A stretch of DNA of 64,000 nucleotides from Verrucomicrobiales bacterium (lineage in GTDB: Bacteria > Verrucomicrobiota > Verrucomicrobiia > Limisphaerales > J093), in contig JACKPV010000029.1 of assembly GCA_024233305.1 (NCBI GenBank), positions 1-64,000 on the forward strand. The letters are read 5' to 3'. A program made the position numbers and the translations under genes. Position 1 is the stretch's first letter, and the number at the start of each line of letters is the position of its first letter. The notes under the pieces were generated by a model. That model had not been told where the DNA came from and did not search any database. It was given only the letters and a program-made list of their open reading frames with translations. Below, in pieces: positions 33,816 to 43,012 of the stretch.

Positions 33816-35789
33816 ATGTGCGGCATCGCCGGTTTCCTCACCTCCCGTCCCCTGACCCCCGCAGCCTCCGGGGTTCTTGATCGCATGCTGACCACGCTGC
33901 ATCACCGCGGCCCCGACGGCCGCGGGCGTTTTCTCGAGGCCGCCCACGGCGTGGCCCTCGGACACACCCGGCTCTCGATCAACGATCTTGCGGGCGGCGA
34001 CCAGCCCTTGAAGACCCGCGACGGCGAACTCGTGCTGACCACCAATGGCGAGTTCTACGACTTCAAGCAATACCGCGCCTCGCTGATGGCGGAAGGCGAC
34101 CGGTTCGCGACCCGGTCCGACAGCGAGATCGCCCTCGGGCTCTACCGGAAGCACGGCCTCGATTTCGTCCATCACCTGCGCGGCGAATTCGCGTTTGCGC
34201 TCTACGACCGGCCGCGACGCCGGCTGCTGTTGGTGCGGGACCGGTTCGGGATCCGTCCGCTGTTTTACCATCTCCGCCCGGACCGCCTCGTCTACGGCTC
34301 GGAAGTGAAGGCGTTGCTGGCGCACCCCGGGGTACCCCGCCGGCTTTGTCCCAGAGCCGCTTTGAACCAGCTCATGCAAACCATGGTTCCCGGCTCCTCC
34401 GCCTTCGCGGGAATCCACGCCCTCGAACCGGGCCAATTCCTCATCGCCGAACCCGACGGCGACAGCCGGCTCAAGGTGCAAACCCACCGCTACTGGGATC
34501 TCGCCTTCCCGCCCGCCACCGCCTACGCGACGGAACCCGATGCAGCCGCCGGCATCGAACGCGTTCGGGAAGCGCTCATCCGGGCCATCGTCCTCCGCCT
34601 CGAAGCCGACGTGCCGGTCGGCTGCTACCTTTCGGGCGGCATCGACAGTTGCTGCATCCTGGGCCTCGCCACCGGCGCCATGCAAAGCCCGGTCAAGGCC
34701 TTCACCATCGCCTTCGACCACCAGGACTACGACGAATCGGCCATCGCCCGCGAAATGGCGCGCAGCATGGGGGCCGACCAGGAGCTGATCCGTCTGCGGG
34801 CGGACGATCTTTACGGGGAGAACTTCATCCGCACGGTCCGGCACGCCGAGCGGACGTTCTACAACACCCTCGGCGTGGCCAAGCTGCTGATGAGCCGCCG
34901 CGTCCACGAGTGCGGCTACAAGACGGTCATCACCGGCGAGGGTTCCGACGAACTCTTTGCCGGTTACCCGGCCTTCCGGCGCGACATGTATCTCCACGGG
35001 CTGGCCCACGAACCCGAAGGGCGCCGGCAGGAATACCAGCGGCAGCTCGAAGCCTCGAACCGCGTCTTCCAGGGCGCCATCCTCGCCGACCGGCCCCACA
35101 CCCATCCCGCCTGGGAAAGCCTCTGCGGCTTCACCCCTTCCTGGATCCAGCCCTGGATCGCCACCCTCGAACTCGCGCGTCCCCTGCTCCACGCCGACGT
35201 CCGCGACACCCTCCGCGACTACGATCCGGTGGCCGCCATCGCGGAACGTATCGATGGCCGGCGGATCGCCGGCCGCCACCCGCTGGACATCGCGCAATAC
35301 ACCTGGAGCAAGACCCAGCTCGAAGGGCAGATCCTGAACTGGGGCGGCGACCGCGTGGACATGGCCAACTCCATGGAATCCCGCCCGGCCTTCCTGGACC
35401 ACCACGTGGCCGAACTCGCGTGCACCATCCCGCCCTCGTTGCGCATCAAAAACGGAGTCGAAAAGTGGGTGCTGCGCGAAGCGGTGCGCGGAGTCCTGCC
35501 CGAAACCCTCTACCGACGCGAGAAGTTCGCCTTCATGGCGCCCCCCGCGCACACCGACGCCGCCAAGCGCACGCAGGTCTCGGCCTTGATCGACCGTTTC
35601 CTGAACCCGGAGGCCATCGAAGCCGCCGGGTTGCTCGACTCCGGGCGCATTGACCGGTTCCTCCGCGACTACCGCCAGGACCCGGACCCCGTCTCCCTCG
35701 TGCGGAAGGACGCGCTCCTGAACCACCTGCTCGGCCTCCAAATCCTCCACGAGGAGTTCATTCGTCGCCCGGCGCCCTCCGCCGACTGA
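33816..35789 (+). CDS. asnB: Asparagine synthetase (glutamine-hydrolysing)
   Basis: MCGIAGF starts with the cysteine nucleophile (Cys2) of class II glutamine amidotransferases. The glutaminase domain (to ~200) carries LHHRGPDGRG, LGHTRLSINDL and NGEFYDF. The synthetase domain has the PP-loop SGGIDS (273-278), ITGEGSDELFAGYP and SMESRPAFLDHHVAELA. At 657 residues it belongs to the long AsnB class found in bacteria, where some members amidate peptides or polysaccharides rather than aspartate. Being next to a carbamoyltransferase, its role is probably nitrogen metabolism. It starts 75 bp after that gene and may be co-transcribed. Confidence 0.92.
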   Translation: MCGIAGFLTSRPLTPAASGVLDRMLTTLHHRGPDGRGRFLEAAHGVALGHTRLSINDLAGGDQPLKTRDGELVLTTNGEFYDFKQYRASLMAEGDRFATRSDSEIALGLYRKHGLDFVHHLRGEFAFALYDRPRRRLLLVRDRFGIRPLFYHLRPDRLVYGSEVKALLAHPGVPRRLCPRAALNQLMQTMVPGSSAFAGIHALEPGQFLIAEPDGDSRLKVQTHRYWDLAFPPATAYATEPDAAAGIERVREALIRAIVLRLEADVPVGCYLSGGIDSCCILGLATGAMQSPVKAFTIAFDHQDYDESAIAREMARSMGADQELIRLRADDLYGENFIRTVRHAERTFYNTLGVAKLLMSRRVHECGYKTVITGEGSDELFAGYPAFRRDMYLHGLAHEPEGRRQEYQRQLEASNRVFQGAILADRPHTHPAWESLCGFTPSWIQPWIATLELARPLLHADVRDTLRDYDPVAAIAERIDGRRIAGRHPLDIAQYTWSKTQLEGQILNWGGDRVDMANSMESRPAFLDHHVAELACTIPPSLRIKNGVEKWVLREAVRGVLPETLYRREKFAFMAPPAHTDAAKRTQVSALIDRFLNPEAIEAAGLLDSGRIDRFLRDYRQDPDPVSLVRKDALLNHLLGLQILHEEFIRRPAPSAD

Positions 35790-35930
35790 CCCCGTCGACT
35801 TCCGGCAGCGCAGGGAATCCGCAATCCGAGAGGCGGCGCGGACCTCCGTGCATTGCCAGCCAACGCGGCTTCCCAACACCGGGTCCACCGCCCGCCAAGA
35901 CCCCCGCTCCTCCCGTGACCTCGCCGCGAA

Positions 35931-36833
35931 TCAGCGCTGGCGGGGATCGAAACGTCCGTTCCAATAGCGGTTGTCAGGCCCGGCGGTCGGGTTGTCGGTG
36001 CGGCCGTCGAGCGCTTCCGGGCGCATGGATTCGGCGTGTCCGTCGGTGAAGGTCAGGTTCACCCGGCCCAGATTGCGCGCGGCAGGCGTGGCCCGGTGCG
36101 CGTCCGAACCGTCCTCACCCCCCTCGTAATAGGCATTGCCCGGACCGGGCGTCCCGCTGGCGGCGCGACTGCCCTGGGAGCCCAGCACGACCGAGCCCAA
36201 CGGCGGGTCGAGCACGTAAACGCCCGAGCCGTCCGCCCCGTAATCGTTGGCCGGGTTGCCGCCGCGCGCGCCTTTCGTGTCGCCGATGGCAATGGTCTGG
36301 GTCGGAGCCGCCACGGACGCGCTCCGCGCATGGAAGGGAGCGATGCCATCGGGTTCACGGTTGTTGCCGAGATACTGGTAGTTGTAGCCGTAGCCGCCGT
36401 AATAGCGCGTGGCGTCGGTCTCTTGCGGTCCCGGCGCCACCGTGTGAGCGAACGCCTTGACCATGTGCCGCTGCTCCGCGAGATCGAGGTTCGGGCTGAG
36501 ATAGACCTTCTCGACCTGCAGATACGGGAACACATAGTCCGCCCACCGCGTGCGCGGAAGACCGACGGCGGTGGTCCGCGCCTTCGATGAGGAGTGTCCC
36601 GGATAATGGTCCAGGTTGTCGTCTACGTAGAGCTGCAACCCGATGCCGAGCTGGCGGAGGTTGCTGAGGCTGGAGATCGACTTGGCCGTGGCCTTGGCCC
36701 GGCTCAAGGCGGGCAGCAGCATGCCCGCCAGGATCGCAATGATGGCGATGACGACCAGCAGTTCAATGAGCGTGAACGCCGCGTGATTTGCTCTGGGGCG
36801 CCGGCTCCGTCGGATTCGATTGGTTGATCGCAT
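35931..36833 (-). CDS. Pseudopilin-like secreted protein (prepilin-type N-terminus, PALSRAK class)
   Basis: A prepilin peptidase site is followed by the hydrophobic helix AFTLIELLVVIAIIAILAGMLLPALSRAKATA. The phrase LLPALSRAK is typical of the very expanded Verrucomicrobiota and Planctomycetota pseudopilin-like families. The remainder is a globular domain ending with NLTFTDGHAESM, where the DGH motif recalls the H-x9-DG domains of such proteins. It is presumably processed and assembled by a type II secretion or type IV pilus-like apparatus, none of which is encoded here. It has 300 residues and no neighbouring pilin genes. Confidence 0.88.
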   Translation of the reverse strand: MRSTNRIRRSRRPRANHAAFTLIELLVVIAIIAILAGMLLPALSRAKATAKSISSLSNLRQLGIGLQLYVDDNLDHYPGHSSSKARTTAVGLPRTRWADYVFPYLQVEKVYLSPNLDLAEQRHMVKAFAHTVAPGPQETDATRYYGGYGYNYQYLGNNREPDGIAPFHARSASVAAPTQTIAIGDTKGARGGNPANDYGADGSGVYVLDPPLGSVVLGSQGSRAASGTPGPGNAYYEGGEDGSDAHRATPAARNLGRVNLTFTDGHAESMRPEALDGRTDNPTAGPDNRYWNGRFDPRQR

Positions 36834-37070
36834 GCGTCCACCTTGCCCCGCCAGCAGGCCCGGCCGCTCCCGGTTGGTTGCGATTCTTTGACGGTCAGTT
36901 GCGTATTACCGCGTCGGCCCGCAACGGAACGCTGCCGCAAAGTCGCGTGGAACGGGGCCGCGATTCCGGCCTGAGGACGCAACCGGCGGGACCGCTTGGG
37001 TCCGTGGGCTCCGGCACCGACGGCGCGCCGGCGGCAGCAGCGTGTCGCGTCGCTCCGGCTGAGCAAACAG

Positions 37071-38819
37071 TCAGCGCACCTGGTGACGCTCCCCCGTCAA
37101 CCAGACCCAACCCTTGGCCGCCAGGCTGCGCGGTTCCCCGTCCGGGCGGAAACGGATCGGTACGTCGTGGAAGTTGTAGACGCAGCGGTCGCTTCCGAAC
37201 AGATGCAGCGCCACCCCGGACGGCGCCTCGAAACGCACTCCGAGCGGTGCCAGGCACAGGGCACGCACCTCGTTGGCCACAGGGTCCGCAAGCTGCGACC
37301 AGCCCAACGCCCGCGGTGCCAGCAGCCATTCCCCGGCCTGCCGGAAATCGTCCTCGGAGAACGTGCGGATGTTCAAGCACACGACGTGCCCCCCCGCAAC
37401 CGGACGTGTGGCGAGCAACGGAATCCGCCGGTCGCCGACAGCGGCCATGATCCGGACGGTGGCGTCGAGCTGCCGCACGGCCCCGTCTGCATCCAGCGGC
37501 ATCGGGAGGGTTACGATCCGCCCGCGCACCTCGCACTGCGTCGCCGCAACCGGTTCGCTGGCGGCGCCCACCTCGAGGCCTGCGAGTTCGTCCGCCGCCC
37601 CGCCGGCCGCCCGCAGGAAAGCCGGAGTCACGATCACGGTGCCACCGCCCTGAAGCACCGCCCTGGCGCGGGTCAGGACGGCGGGATCAGCCGCGGCCTG
37701 GGCGCCGAGAAACACCACGCCCGCCCCCGAAGGAAAGCTCGCCTCCGGCAGTATCGGCAACCCCAGCATCCCCAGATAGTCCGCAAGGTACAGATTGTCG
37801 CGCGGGTCGCTGTTGACCGGCTTGTAGAACACCACCCCCTCCCGGGTCGCGTGCCGGACGCGGCCCGCCAGGACCAACAACTCGCCCCACTTCTGCGCCA
37901 GCAGCGAATCCCCCGGATGCCCCTCCATCACGTCCCCGAAACGAAACAGCGTCAGTTCACGGGCGCCCGCCAGCACGCTCTGAAAGGCCTGATCCACGAA
38001 GTGCGTCGCGCCGCATTCGATGTGGTCGAACCACGCCCCCGTGACCTTGTCGCCCGCCACCGAGGTCAACCAGCGGAAGTTCATGTAGCCTTCGGTCGGT
38101 TGCACAAAACCCATACGCCGCGTCGCCGGGTCGCGCACCTCGGTCCCGACCCAGATCTGATCGAAGGGAACGGACATCCGCTCCGGATCGTAGCCGAACA
38201 GATGGAACCGGTCGTACCATTGCGGGTATTTCAGGATCAGCCGGATGTCCGGGTTGGCCGCGCGCGCCGGTCGGAGCATTATCGGGTCGATCAGCGACAC
38301 CAGCAGGTCGCGCCGGTATTCGCCCCAGGAACGCGTCCCCCGGGCGGCGCCGGATTCCGGCGAGGTGTCGCCCGTGCAGAAAAAGTCGTCGACGATCAAC
38401 TCCTCGAACAACGGCGCGTTCTCGGTGAAGAAGGCGGCGACGTCCGCCCGGGTTTCCGGGTTCTGCCAGTTGAGCCAGCCAAGACCCTCGTTTTGCCGGA
38501 CGCCGAACTGTGAACCGGGCACTGTGGCGATGCCGCCCGCCGTTTCGATTCCGTGTTCCTCCAGAAACCCGCGCACCGTGCGCAGCAATGCCGGGGGGAC
38601 GTATTCGTCGCCGCGCCGTCCTTCGAGGAAGATGCGGGAAACGGGCAGCGGCCCCAGCTGACGCAGGGCCCGGGCGCGTTGCTCGTCGGTGGCCAGATGG
38701 CGCAGGATGTCCCCGGCGGTTGCGTAGAGACTCAGGCGCAAATCGCCCGGTGCGGCCTGCAAGCCCGGTTGCGCAATGAGCAAAGCCGTCCAGAGCCACC
38801 AGAGACGAGAGGGTTTCAT
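37071..38819 (-). CDS. Secreted protein of unknown function, TIM-barrel-like N-terminal part
   Basis: A Sec signal (LWWLWTALLIAQPGLQA) precedes a 560-residue secreted protein. The first half has barrel-like elements (GDLRLSLYATAGDILRHL, PVSRIFLEGRRGDEYVP, FFEE-type text ELIVDDFFCTGD, RLILKYPQWYDRFHLFGYDPE) resembling putative glycoside hydrolases. The middle (GLPILPEASFPSGAGVVFLGAQAAAD, GGTVIVTPAFL) resembles a class I amidotransferase-like beta-galactosidase trimerisation domain. I know no exact family. The VDDFF stretch may hold a catalytic acid, but this is a guess. It stands alone between a pseudopilin gene and a palindromic element. Confidence 0.5.
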   Translation of the reverse strand: MKPSRLWWLWTALLIAQPGLQAAPGDLRLSLYATAGDILRHLATDEQRARALRQLGPLPVSRIFLEGRRGDEYVPPALLRTVRGFLEEHGIETAGGIATVPGSQFGVRQNEGLGWLNWQNPETRADVAAFFTENAPLFEELIVDDFFCTGDTSPESGAARGTRSWGEYRRDLLVSLIDPIMLRPARAANPDIRLILKYPQWYDRFHLFGYDPERMSVPFDQIWVGTEVRDPATRRMGFVQPTEGYMNFRWLTSVAGDKVTGAWFDHIECGATHFVDQAFQSVLAGARELTLFRFGDVMEGHPGDSLLAQKWGELLVLAGRVRHATREGVVFYKPVNSDPRDNLYLADYLGMLGLPILPEASFPSGAGVVFLGAQAAADPAVLTRARAVLQGGGTVIVTPAFLRAAGGAADELAGLEVGAASEPVAATQCEVRGRIVTLPMPLDADGAVRQLDATVRIMAAVGDRRIPLLATRPVAGGHVVCLNIRTFSEDDFRQAGEWLLAPRALGWSQLADPVANEVRALCLAPLGVRFEAPSGVALHLFGSDRCVYNFHDVPIRFRPDGEPRSLAAKGWVWLTGERHQVR

Positions 38820-38882
38820 GCCTCGAAAAGTAGGTCCGAAGGCAGTTTCGGCGCCAGCCTTTCCCGCCGCGCGACGGCGCGC

Positions 38883-39084
38883 CTCAGCCGTATCGATTCA
38901 ACACGGGGTAGCCGCCGACGTGTAGTCGGCGCTGAAATCCAAGGGCTTACGCGGTCTCGCCGGTTCCGACTGGCAGTCACGTTTTGGTGAATCGTCGCCC
39001 TCGACGGCAGGCTGCCCTATCCCAGCTGAATCATGCGCCGACTGCACGTCGGCGGCTACGAGGCACTCAATGGTCACGCCTAAG
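38883..39084. repeat. 202-bp palindromic element, type A, copy 1
   Basis: The core (38908-39059, 152 bp) is bounded by 25-bp terminal inverted repeats starting GTAGCCGCCGACG and ending CGTCGGCGGCTAC, matching at 24 of 25 positions. Outside these, weaker inverted arms (CTCAGCCGTATCGATTCA on the left) bring the unit to 202 bp. No open reading frame is supported. It is almost the same as the copy at 50271-50472, and lies between the start of the unknown secreted protein and the end of the TlpA-like gene. Confidence 0.85.
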
Positions 39085-39238
39085 GAGCCACTTGGATGGA
39101 CTGCGCGGCTCCCCTTGCCCGCCCTTCGAGCCCCTTCTCCCCGCCAGATGGGTGCGGGGTCGGTGCAGGGAATTCTGCGAACTGAACAGGATGCTCCGGC
39201 GGCTCAGGCCGAGGCGCCGAGGGAATCCGCCGGCCACA

Positions 39239-40519
39239 CTACCGGGACTTGCTTTCCAGGGCCGCGGCGATGGCGGGCGCCAGGCGGGCGCCACGAAGGT
39301 CCTTGTTCGCCAGGATCACACCCGTGTCGCCGTCCACGAGCAGCATGTGCGGGATCGCCCGAACTCCGTAGAGCCGGGCGACTTCGGCTTCCCAGAAGCG
39401 GCCGTCGAAGACCTGGCCCCAGGGCATTCGGTTCTTTCGAGTGAAGTTGCGGAGCTGTTCCTCCGCGCCGGACCGATCGAGGCTGATCCCGAGGACTTCG
39501 AAACCCTTCCCGTGATAAGCCTCGTAGGCGTTCACCACGTTCGGCAATTCGGCCACACACGGACCGCACCAGGTCGCCCAAAAATCCAGCAACACGATCT
39601 TGCCCTTGAAGTCGTCCGGGAAGTCCACGGCGCCGCCGTCGACGAGGCCGGCGCTGAACCGGGGAGCCTTCCGCCCCGGGCTCAGATCCGGTCCCGGCGG
39701 TTTCGCGGGTTCGGGAGGCTTCTCGGCTGCGACCACCTCGAAGCGACCTTCCGCCGTGAGGTTCGTCACCGCCCACCATCCGCCGTCCGCCGTGAACGGA
39801 CGCTGCGCCAGGGTCTGCTCACCCCGGTCCGCCTCGCCGTTGCCGTCGAGATCCAGCCAGACCAGCGGCAGATCCGCGGTCCGGTTCGAGCGGGGCGAAA
39901 ACTCGCCGCGGCAAGCCGAATCCGACAGGATGAACGGCACGTTTCGCCCGCCCACCCGGACCTCGCCTGCCACCCCGTAGTCGGCGTAGTAGAACAGAAC
40001 CAGGGGGCCGGCGGACGCCGAAGCGGAATCGAAACAGTAGAACTTCAGCTGCGCCTTCCGGACGATCGGCCCGACGGGGAGATCGATGGTTGCCTGGTTG
40101 TAGAGGGTGATGGTGACGTTGCCATCGGGACGCTCGTAGCTTCGGACCGTCCACGGGCTTCCTTCGACCCCGGCGAAATCCCCGTCGCCATTGTCGTCCA
40201 CGAAGAGTCGCCCCGGGCGGCTGCCCGCTGGTTCGACGACCACGTGAATCGTCCGCGGGGCTTCGCTGGGGCCGACTTCGAGGGTGCCGTAGTGCACCCA
40301 GGTGTCCCCGGTGGACGGGAGCTTCAACTCGCGCGGGATGGCATTGGTGAGCGGCAACCGGTGCGGGCGGAACCCTCCGAGGCGTTCCTGAACGCCGGAG
40401 GCAAGCCATTCGAGCGGCGGGTTTCCCGGTGGGGACTCCGCGGGGGCGGGTCCATCACTCGAGAGGCCGACGCCGAGCAGCGCGGCAGGCAGACAAGCGA
40501 ATCGGCGCAGGAACGTCAT
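39239..40519 (-). CDS. Exported TlpA-like thioredoxin-domain protein
   Basis: A signal peptide (LRRFACLPAALLGVGLSSDG) is followed by about 270 residues of beta-rich sequence with repeated D-x-D/N-G loops (RLFVDDNGDGDFAGVEG, VWLDLDGNGEADRGE), which look like calcium-type or strand-turn motifs. The C-terminal 140 residues form a TlpA/ResA thioredoxin fold with active-site WCGPC (Cys318, Cys321), preceded by GKIVLLDFWAT and followed by GVRAIPHMLLVD with the cis-proline. It probably exchanges disulfides in the periplasm or anchors to an unknown redox partner. Similar multi-domain TlpA proteins are frequent in this phylum. Confidence 0.85.
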   Translation of the reverse strand: MTFLRRFACLPAALLGVGLSSDGPAPAESPPGNPPLEWLASGVQERLGGFRPHRLPLTNAIPRELKLPSTGDTWVHYGTLEVGPSEAPRTIHVVVEPAGSRPGRLFVDDNGDGDFAGVEGSPWTVRSYERPDGNVTITLYNQATIDLPVGPIVRKAQLKFYCFDSASASAGPLVLFYYADYGVAGEVRVGGRNVPFILSDSACRGEFSPRSNRTADLPLVWLDLDGNGEADRGEQTLAQRPFTADGGWWAVTNLTAEGRFEVVAAEKPPEPAKPPGPDLSPGRKAPRFSAGLVDGGAVDFPDDFKGKIVLLDFWATWCGPCVAELPNVVNAYEAYHGKGFEVLGISLDRSGAEEQLRNFTRKNRMPWGQVFDGRFWEAEVARLYGVRAIPHMLLVDGDTGVILANKDLRGARLAPAIAAALESKSR

Positions 40520-40673
40520 GGGCGGACCTTAGGTCGGCGCCGGGGTTCGGGACAGCTTCAATCGTCCGGGATGCCGCGACCGAGCGGGCCGCCGAATCGG
40601 GACGCGGAATTCGTTCTGCCAGCCTCGCCCGGGTCCGATCACCGAGCGGAATGAACTCCGCAGTCCGAAAAAG

Positions 40674-40874
40674 CTGCGCCGGATCGACTCAAGAAGCTGT
40701 AGCCGCCGAGGTGTGGTCGGCGCTGAAATCCAGGGCTTATGCCGTCTCGCCGATCCCGACCGGCAGTCACGTTTGGGTGAATCGTCGGGCCCGGCGGCAG
40801 GCGGTCGTATCCCCACTGAATCATGCGCCGACCACACGTCGGCGGCTACGAACGGCCGAAGGGGTGCGGCTGAG
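40674..40874. repeat. 201-bp palindromic element, type A, copy 2
   Basis: The core is 40699-40849 with 25-bp inverted ends matching 24 of 25. Relative to copies 1 and 3 the arms carry paired substitutions (GTGTGG on the left, CCACAC on the right), so both arms changed together and base pairing is kept. The outer arms (CTGCGCCGGATCGACTCA ... TGCGGCTGAG) are more diverged. It lies between the divergent TlpA-like and beta-propeller genes, where it could also influence their promoters. Confidence 0.85.
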
Positions 40875-40946
40875 CTGCGGGTCAGGGGGATCGCCCGACA
40901 AGAAACGGCTGGTCCGAACGCCAGCCGGGGGCGATGATCCGCCCTC

Positions 40947-42959
40947 ATGAGGTGCGGACATCAGACGTGGCCGGCGTCACGCATCCGCGTCGATGCCTGG
41001 TGGCAGACGCTCGTCTTTCTCCTGCTTGGCTGCGCCGGACTGCGGGCCCAACCCACCTGGCTCTGGGGAAACCCGATGCCACACGGCAACACGGTTTATG
41101 ACGTGGCGCGCTCGGAGGTTCTGACGGTGCTGGTTGGCGATCGCGGTCAGCTTTATACGAGCATGGACCACTTGTTGTGGACCCCGCGGGCGACCGGGAC
41201 AACGCGCTCGTTGCGGGCCGTCTGTTTCTTCCAGGACCGACTGGTGGCCACGGGCGCGGAGGGCGTGGTGATCACCGGGCTCGCCGCGACGCCGCAGGAT
41301 TTGCAGTTGGTGCCGCTGGAAACGAGCGACTGGCTGGAAGGAGTGGCCGCTTCGGATGCGCAGGTCGTGGCGGTGGGAGACAACGGCGCGATCTACGCGA
41401 GTCCCGATGCCCTGAACTGGACGCGCCGGAGCACCGCCTGGCAGACGTGGTGGCGCGGGGTTGCGCACGGGGGGGGGATCTTCGTGGTGGTGGGCGAGGA
41501 CGGCCTGATTCTGCGGAGCGCGGACACGCAGACCTGGAACCAGGTTTCGAGCGGCACGGGGGAACACCTCAACCGCGTGATCTGGGACGGTAGCCGGTTT
41601 GTGGCCGTGGGAAACAGCGGGGTGGTCCTGTCGTCGTCCAATGGTTCACACTGGTCCCCGCTCGCCGGTTCGGGTGCGACCGGCAGTCTTTTCACCGTGG
41701 CCAGCGGCGACGACGCACTGCTCGTGGGCGGCACGGAGGAACTGCGCCTGTTCGAGGGCGGTGTCTGGCAGGACCAAATCAACGGCGCCGCCGGTTTTCC
41801 CGCGCCCTTATGGACCTACTACGCCTCGGCCTGGGACGGCGTCGCGTTTCTGATCGGCGGGCGGACGGGCATGATCGTGGAGGGCTTCCGTCCGACGCCC
41901 ACCGACGATTACGCCTGGCTCGAGGCGGCGGATTCCCAGCGGCAATGGTTGTGGGACCTGCGGGCGATTGCCGGACGATTGGTGGCAGTGGGCGATTTCG
42001 GAACCATCCTGACAAGCGACCACGGGCAGGCCTGGGAACTGGAACTGACGCCTGAATCCGTGCGCAACACCGTCCTGCTGGGAGTCGCCGGCGGGGCGGG
42101 AATGACAGTGGCCGTCGGCACGCAAGGGACCATCCTGACGAGCCCGGACGGCATCCAATGGAACGTCGTGCAACCGGCGCCCACCGCCGACGACTTGCAG
42201 GGCATCACCTTCCACGCAGGCCGGTTCTACGCAACAAGCGGCGCGGGCGAGGTGTTCTCCTCCCCCGACGGGCTTTCCTGGAACCTGGCCGCGAAGCCGG
42301 TGAACACCATCCTTTCGGGCCTCGCGCACGACGGGCAGCAATTGCTCGCGGTGGGCGACCAGGGGGTGATCCTCGCCAGTGCCGACGGGTCGACCTGGGC
42401 GCCACGGAACTCCGGCGTCAGCGGCTGGATTTACCGCGTCCGGCACCTTGGCGGGCACTTCGTGGCGGTGGGGCAGGAGGGCCTGCTGCTGACGAGCCCG
42501 GACGGGTCCGAGTGGACGTTGCGGTCCAGCGGGACGACGGCCTGGCTGACGGACGCGGCGTGGTTCGATGGGCGGTTCCATGTGGTTGGCACGCAAGGAA
42601 CCCTGCTGGTGAGCGACGATCTTGCCGGGTGGGCGAGTGCGCCGCCGCCGACCCGCGAATCGCTCTTTGCGCTCGCCGCCACGGATCAGCAACTCGTCTC
42701 GGCCGGCGTGGAAGGGCTCATCCTGCGGGGCCAACGCGGGGCCCTGCAGATCTTGAGCTATGCGCGTGACGCCAGCACGAACGCCTTCCTGGTGTCGAGC
42801 GCACCGGGCAACCGCTTCGATATCGAGGGCGCCGCCGACCTTCACGCGTGGAGCGTGGTGGCTGGGGGAGAGATGATGTCCAACGAGGGGCTGGCGATTG
42901 TGGAGGAGACCCGCCCGGAACCTCCGCCGCAGGAACTGTTTCGCGGTCGACTCCGGTAA
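40947..42959 (+). CDS. Secreted beta-propeller protein with BNR/Ycf48-like repeats
   Basis: After an export segment (WWQTLVFLLLGCAGLRAQ) the 670-residue protein has at least ten repeats of the kind RVIWDGSRFVAVGNSGVVLSSSNGSHW. Each carries a G-x-I/V-L-x-S-x-D/N-G-x-x-W pattern related to BNR/sialidase or photosystem-II-stability (Ycf48-like) blades. A C-terminal ~70 residues (LQILSYARDASTNAFLVSSAPGNRFDIEGAADLHAW) resembles the terminal domain common to secreted Verrucomicrobiota proteins. No enzymatic residues are obvious; a surface or binding role is likely. It is followed 53 bp later by an ABC permease gene. Confidence 0.75.
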   Translation: MRCGHQTWPASRIRVDAWWQTLVFLLLGCAGLRAQPTWLWGNPMPHGNTVYDVARSEVLTVLVGDRGQLYTSMDHLLWTPRATGTTRSLRAVCFFQDRLVATGAEGVVITGLAATPQDLQLVPLETSDWLEGVAASDAQVVAVGDNGAIYASPDALNWTRRSTAWQTWWRGVAHGGGIFVVVGEDGLILRSADTQTWNQVSSGTGEHLNRVIWDGSRFVAVGNSGVVLSSSNGSHWSPLAGSGATGSLFTVASGDDALLVGGTEELRLFEGGVWQDQINGAAGFPAPLWTYYASAWDGVAFLIGGRTGMIVEGFRPTPTDDYAWLEAADSQRQWLWDLRAIAGRLVAVGDFGTILTSDHGQAWELELTPESVRNTVLLGVAGGAGMTVAVGTQGTILTSPDGIQWNVVQPAPTADDLQGITFHAGRFYATSGAGEVFSSPDGLSWNLAAKPVNTILSGLAHDGQQLLAVGDQGVILASADGSTWAPRNSGVSGWIYRVRHLGGHFVAVGQEGLLLTSPDGSEWTLRSSGTTAWLTDAAWFDGRFHVVGTQGTLLVSDDLAGWASAPPPTRESLFALAATDQQLVSAGVEGLILRGQRGALQILSYARDASTNAFLVSSAPGNRFDIEGAADLHAWSVVAGGEMMSNEGLAIVEETRPEPPPQELFRGRLR

Positions 42960-43012
42960 GGGCCGGGGCAAATCCGAGGTCACTCCTTCGCCCCGTTCGC
43001 CATCGCGATCCC

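Noticed and set aside
32472..35888. Minus-strand open frame of about 1138 codons opposite the carbamoyltransferase and asnB
   Set aside because: It covers two well-supported genes in antisense and shows no domain or signal; a product of GC-rich codon bias.
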